Of a DNA stretch of 64,000 nucleotides, positions 61,630-64,000 are shown piece by piece; position 1 is the first letter of the stretch; each line of letters begins with the position of its first letter. The notes beneath the pieces are model-generated. The model ran no database searches. It saw nothing but the letters and a program-made list of their open reading frames with translations, and was not told the DNA's origin. The stretch covers positions 558,001-622,000 of the forward strand of contig CP073763.1 in the NCBI GenBank assembly GCA_018399075.1. Reading direction: 5' to 3'. The position numbers and the translations under genes are program-made. The stretch is from Simkaniaceae bacterium. GTDB taxonomy: Bacteria > Chlamydiota > Chlamydiia > Chlamydiales > Simkaniaceae.

Positions 61630-63384
61630 CTAACTGCCTTGCTTGCCTCCACGTCCACCTTTGTCGCCTGCGCTCTTCCCGCGGCGGATAAGATGAGGAG
61701 ATTTTTTCCCAGTAGTCAAAATAGGATTGAGGATATTAGTCTCGAAGTTAAAGTTCGCTTGAGTGAAGGATGCTTTTAAGGCATCAAGATTTTGATTAAA
61801 GACTTTGACTGACTCAGGATTTCCTACAAGTTGGATATTGAAAGAATTGGGAGCGGTACTATACTGGTTAAGAATGACTTGAGTTCCATCGAAAACGGAT
61901 CCAGGCATGTTGATATTCATTGTCGTTGTTGTAATCCCTTTATCTTGTTGAATCGTCATGACGCCCCCCATTTTTTCGAAAAGCTCATGCACTTCAGGGG
62001 AGAGTTTTGAGTAAGCAGGGATTTCTGTTGCAGGGATGATCGCAGGGATAGGATTTTCAAAAGTTGGGAGAGGAATTCCTGCCGTATCACTATTGGCTTC
62101 AATAAAGGAATCATCATCCTTCTTTTTCCCTTGATGTCCCATTCCCCCTTGTTCGCTTTCTCCTGAGGTAGGAACGGGAAGCCCTTCGATTTCTGAGGCT
62201 GTTGCGCTTTCTCTTCCCATTTTCTGATTGCGGACCTCTTGGGGAGTAAACCGTTTAAAAGGGCTGGCATCTTTAGCTGTTTCTTTTTCAGGTCCTTCCT
62301 TCAACGCACCGAAGGTTGCTTCTTTTGGTTGTTCATCAGGTTTTTCTTGGGGGAGCTCTTCACCAGTTGGAACTTCTTTAGGAGCCCCTTTTCCTGTTTC
62401 AGCGATTCCGGTAAGGCCTTCTTCCATTTTAGGATAGGGAGGTTCCTTTTTTTCTTTTGGAGGAGGGACGAGGCCTTCTTGAAGTTTTTGAGGCTCTTTA
62501 TTAACCACATTTTGTGGGATAGGACCTTTTTTTTCAGTTGTTTGCTCTTCAGGGACAACTTTTATTTCGGGAGCAATCCCTTTAGGGGCCTTCTTTTTAA
62601 GAGCATCAAGGTTTTTTGTCTTAGGTTGCGAAGCTAAAAGAGAGGTGTCTTCTTCTTTTTTGGGCTTTTTTTGTTCTCCTCCTTTTTCCTTTTCGGTCGG
62701 TTGCTCTACTTGGTTAGAAGGGGTTGTCTCACTTTGTTGGGCTTGATCGCTTGATGAGGGTTGCTCGGGCTGCTGCGGTTGAGGTTGCGAGGGTTGTTGA
62801 GGAGTAGCTTCTTCATATTCTCCTTGAAAGAAGGGGAAGTTTTCACTGGGCTCTTGACTAGAAGGAGTTGCGCTGGGCTGTTGATAACCCCCAGAAGAAG
62901 AAGGGTCTTGAGATTGTGTTGGAGGAGGCTGTTGAGTTCCTCCTTCCTGCGGCGAAGAAGGTGGTGGTTGCGATGAAAAACCTGGGCTAGATTGAGGCGT
63001 TTCACTTTCTTGATCGAGATTAACACCCTCAGTTGAAATAGATCCAGAAGGAGGGGCAGTAAAAGCTGCACCTTCATCTGGAGCTGCTTGTCTGCGGATT
63101 CCACCCGATTCCTTATCGAAAACATTGTCAAGTTGATCTTTATCACTCATGAATTCAGAAAAAGAACTTGAAGGGGGAGGGGGAGCCTCTTCTTGAACCG
63201 CTTCATCTTCACCTTCCTCCTCCTCTTTAGGAAGGTTTCTCTTTTTTCTTTTTTGCGTCTCTTCCGATTCTTCGACTTTCATGACTTTTTTAAATTTTTC
63301 GGGGTCGACTTTTTCAGGCGTGTCTTTATCTTCTGGAGCGTTATAGGGGCGTTGGATATTCCCTTCGATTTTATCAGGATCCAC
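61630..63384 (-). CDS. CT671-like type III secretion protein, copy B with long Pro/Gln/Ser-rich region
   Basis: A 584-residue protein starting at GTG 63384 (AAAGG at proper distance). The first ~430 residues are low complexity: acidic/Lys (~1-75), Pro/Gln/Ser/Thr-rich (~75-260; e.g. Q-P-Q-P-Q-Q-P-E-Q-P), and Lys/Glu/Pro-rich (~260-430). The last ~120 residues carry the same domain as the neighbouring copy A (G-I-T-T-T-T-M-N-I, G-S-V-F-D-G-T-Q-V-I-L-N-Q-Y and T-A-P-N-S-F-N-I-Q-L), followed by a Gly/Lys-rich end. The long unstructured stretch resembles a molecular ruler such as SctP/FliK. Only 3 bases separate it from sctO upstream and 60 bases from copy A downstream. Confidence 0.75.
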   Translation of the reverse strand: MDPDKIEGNIQRPYNAPEDKDTPEKVDPEKFKKVMKVEESEETQKRKKRNLPKEEEEGEDEAVQEEAPPPPSSSFSEFMSDKDQLDNVFDKESGGIRRQAAPDEGAAFTAPPSGSISTEGVNLDQESETPQSSPGFSSQPPPSSPQEGGTQQPPPTQSQDPSSSGGYQQPSATPSSQEPSENFPFFQGEYEEATPQQPSQPQPQQPEQPSSSDQAQQSETTPSNQVEQPTEKEKGGEQKKPKKEEDTSLLASQPKTKNLDALKKKAPKGIAPEIKVVPEEQTTEKKGPIPQNVVNKEPQKLQEGLVPPPKEKKEPPYPKMEEGLTGIAETGKGAPKEVPTGEELPQEKPDEQPKEATFGALKEGPEKETAKDASPFKRFTPQEVRNQKMGRESATASEIEGLPVPTSGESEQGGMGHQGKKKDDDSFIEANSDTAGIPLPTFENPIPAIIPATEIPAYSKLSPEVHELFEKMGGVMTIQQDKGITTTTMNINMPGSVFDGTQVILNQYSTAPNSFNIQLVGNPESVKVFNQNLDALKASFTQANFNFETNILNPILTTGKKSPHLIRRGKSAGDKGGRGGKQGS

Positions 63385-63387
63385 GAT

Positions 63388-63879
63388 TTACCTTTTATGT
63401 TTTTTTGATGTGTGCATTGAAGTTCCGAGCTCATCGGTCTCGAGACCCTCTTCATAAACTTCGACAGCTTTCATCTCTTTATCCCACTCTTTCCTATGGA
63501 TTTTCAACTTTTCAACATCTTGTTGTTTCTTGATCATCTCTTGGCGGGCGGCATCGACAGCTTTTTTAGCCTCTTCAATTTGCTCATTTTGATTTTCTAC
63601 TTTTTTTTCCTTTTGCTTCAGCTCATCTTCAACAACTTTGATGTAATCCCGCATCATTTCAATTTTGTCGCTTGTTGTTCCTTTATCGAGCTTTTGACGA
63701 AGCTGATCCATTTTAGCTTTTTTATGCTGGAAAGTTTGGTCTCGTTCTCCTTCGAGCTTTTTGAGTTTTTCCTTCTCCTTCTCTAAGGCCTCTTTTTTCT
63801 CTTTTAATATCCGTTCAGCCTCATCAAGCCTTCGTTTTTTAATACGGACGAGTTGTTCAAGAGGGTATTTATCCTTCAT
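63388..63879 (-). CDS. sctO: type III secretion central stalk protein SctO/CdsO
   Basis: A 163-residue protein that is almost wholly a charged coiled coil (K-K-R-R-L-D-E-A-E-R-I-L-K-E-K; long Lys/Glu heptads), of the FliJ/SctO type. In C. trachomatis the equivalent is CT670, next to cdsN. It engages the hexameric ATPase SctN and the export gate. The ATG at 63879 is chosen; a GTG one codon earlier overlaps the sctN stop. Positioned between sctN and the CT671-like pair. Confidence 0.88.
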   Translation of the reverse strand: MKDKYPLEQLVRIKKRRLDEAERILKEKKEALEKEKEKLKKLEGERDQTFQHKKAKMDQLRQKLDKGTTSDKIEMMRDYIKVVEDELKQKEKKVENQNEQIEEAKKAVDAARQEMIKKQQDVEKLKIHRKEWDKEMKAVEVYEEGLETDELGTSMHTSKKHKR

Positions 63880-63881
63880 CA

Positions 63882-64000
63882 CTACCTAAAGAGAGCTTGG
63901 AGTTGCTCGAGTGTTTCTTCAAACGTACACTTTTCATCGACTTTTTGTTTTAAGAAGCGGTTGACCTTATCGACATACTTAATGGCAAAATCAGCCTGCT
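63882..64000 (-). CDS. sctN: type III secretion ATPase SctN/CdsN, C-terminal end only
   Basis: The last 39 codons are in the window, ending at the TAG at 63882-63884. They read A-I-K-Y-V-D-K-V-N-R-F-L-K-Q-K-V-D-E-K and E-E-T-L-E-Q-L-Q-A-L-F, which matches the C-terminal tail of SctN-type ATPases (F-L-x-Q-x-x-D-E ... E-E-T-L-x-x-L). The gene continues off the right edge, and sctO follows with overlap, as in C. trachomatis. Confidence 0.8.
   Translation of the reverse strand, partial: QADFAIKYVDKVNRFLKQKVDEKCTFEETLEQLQALFR

Noticed and set aside
61630-63146. Minus- and plus-strand alternative frames in the Pro/Gln-rich region (e.g. 62706-63146)
   Set aside because: Low-complexity sequence keeps other frames open by chance; the frame ending with the conserved CT671-like domain is the coding one.
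1-64000. tRNA and rRNA genes
   Set aside because: I looked for cloverleaf and TTCGA-type T-loop patterns in the intergenic regions and saw none; only RNase P RNA is supported.

Overview
The window is a chromosomal segment of a member of the phylum Chlamydiota, most likely an environmental (non-Chlamydiaceae) lineage. Evidence: a minus-strand type III secretion block in chlamydial order (sctC, pkn5, sctQ, a CT671-like gene, sctO, sctN), a CdsZ (CT398) homologue, the glyA-clpP-dapF run, and dnaJ-rpsU-tsaB-lon-rnz plus xerC/ybiT, all of which have counterparts with similar order in Chlamydia trachomatis. Genome size features (giant proteins, alanine dehydrogenase, toxin cassette) and the moderate GC argue for an amoeba- or arthropod-associated family; the exact family cannot be told from this window.

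Layout. 1-1067: start of an alpha/beta hydrolase gene, a strong terminator hairpin, a 163-bp foldback element and a frameshifted small membrane-protein gene. 1068-8003: two plus-strand genes of effector character, one with a possible Cys/Asp-His protease core and one a giant double-HKD phospholipase D protein. 8052-15335: housekeeping genes: dnaJ (with a CIRCE operator), rpsU and tsaB on the minus strand; lon, a cytidylyltransferase-fold adenylyltransferase, a rhomboid protease and RNase Z in an overlapping plus-strand operon. 15336-30817: an accessory block apparently inserted between rnz and ybiT/xerC, containing a 3,864-residue protein with a DUF3638-type NTPase core and an internal ubiquitin-like domain, then a toxin/immunity locus with a second, orphan toxin-tail/immunity pair and a broken serine recombinase. 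30818-35733: a hypothetical gene, a SpoU methyltransferase, ybiT, xerC, RNase P RNA and cdsZ. 35897-38708: two paralogous membrane-anchored AAA+ ATPases, the second interrupted by an in-frame UGA. 38777-46470: glyA-clpP-dapF-ald-SNF2 helicase operon. 46486-51043: dsbB, a 43-residue zinc-finger peptide, der, a YidD-like gene, a lipoprotein and a beta-propeller gene with two in-frame UGA codons. 51175-64000: the type III secretion block, with a secretin enlarged by about 13 tandem repeats, an extra free-standing repeat protein, an intruding amidohydrolase and a duplicated CT671-like gene.

The likeliest undescribed biology lies in (i) the giant DUF3638/ubiquitin-like protein and the protease-like/PLD pair, which look like tools for handling host ubiquitin and membranes and would be natural clients of the secretion system encoded at the right end; (ii) the two-step toxin/immunity locus with its displaced cassette; and (iii) the secretin repeat array. 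Three in-frame UGA codons in otherwise intact frames deserve verification against reads. All functional statements are made from sequence reading alone, with no database search.
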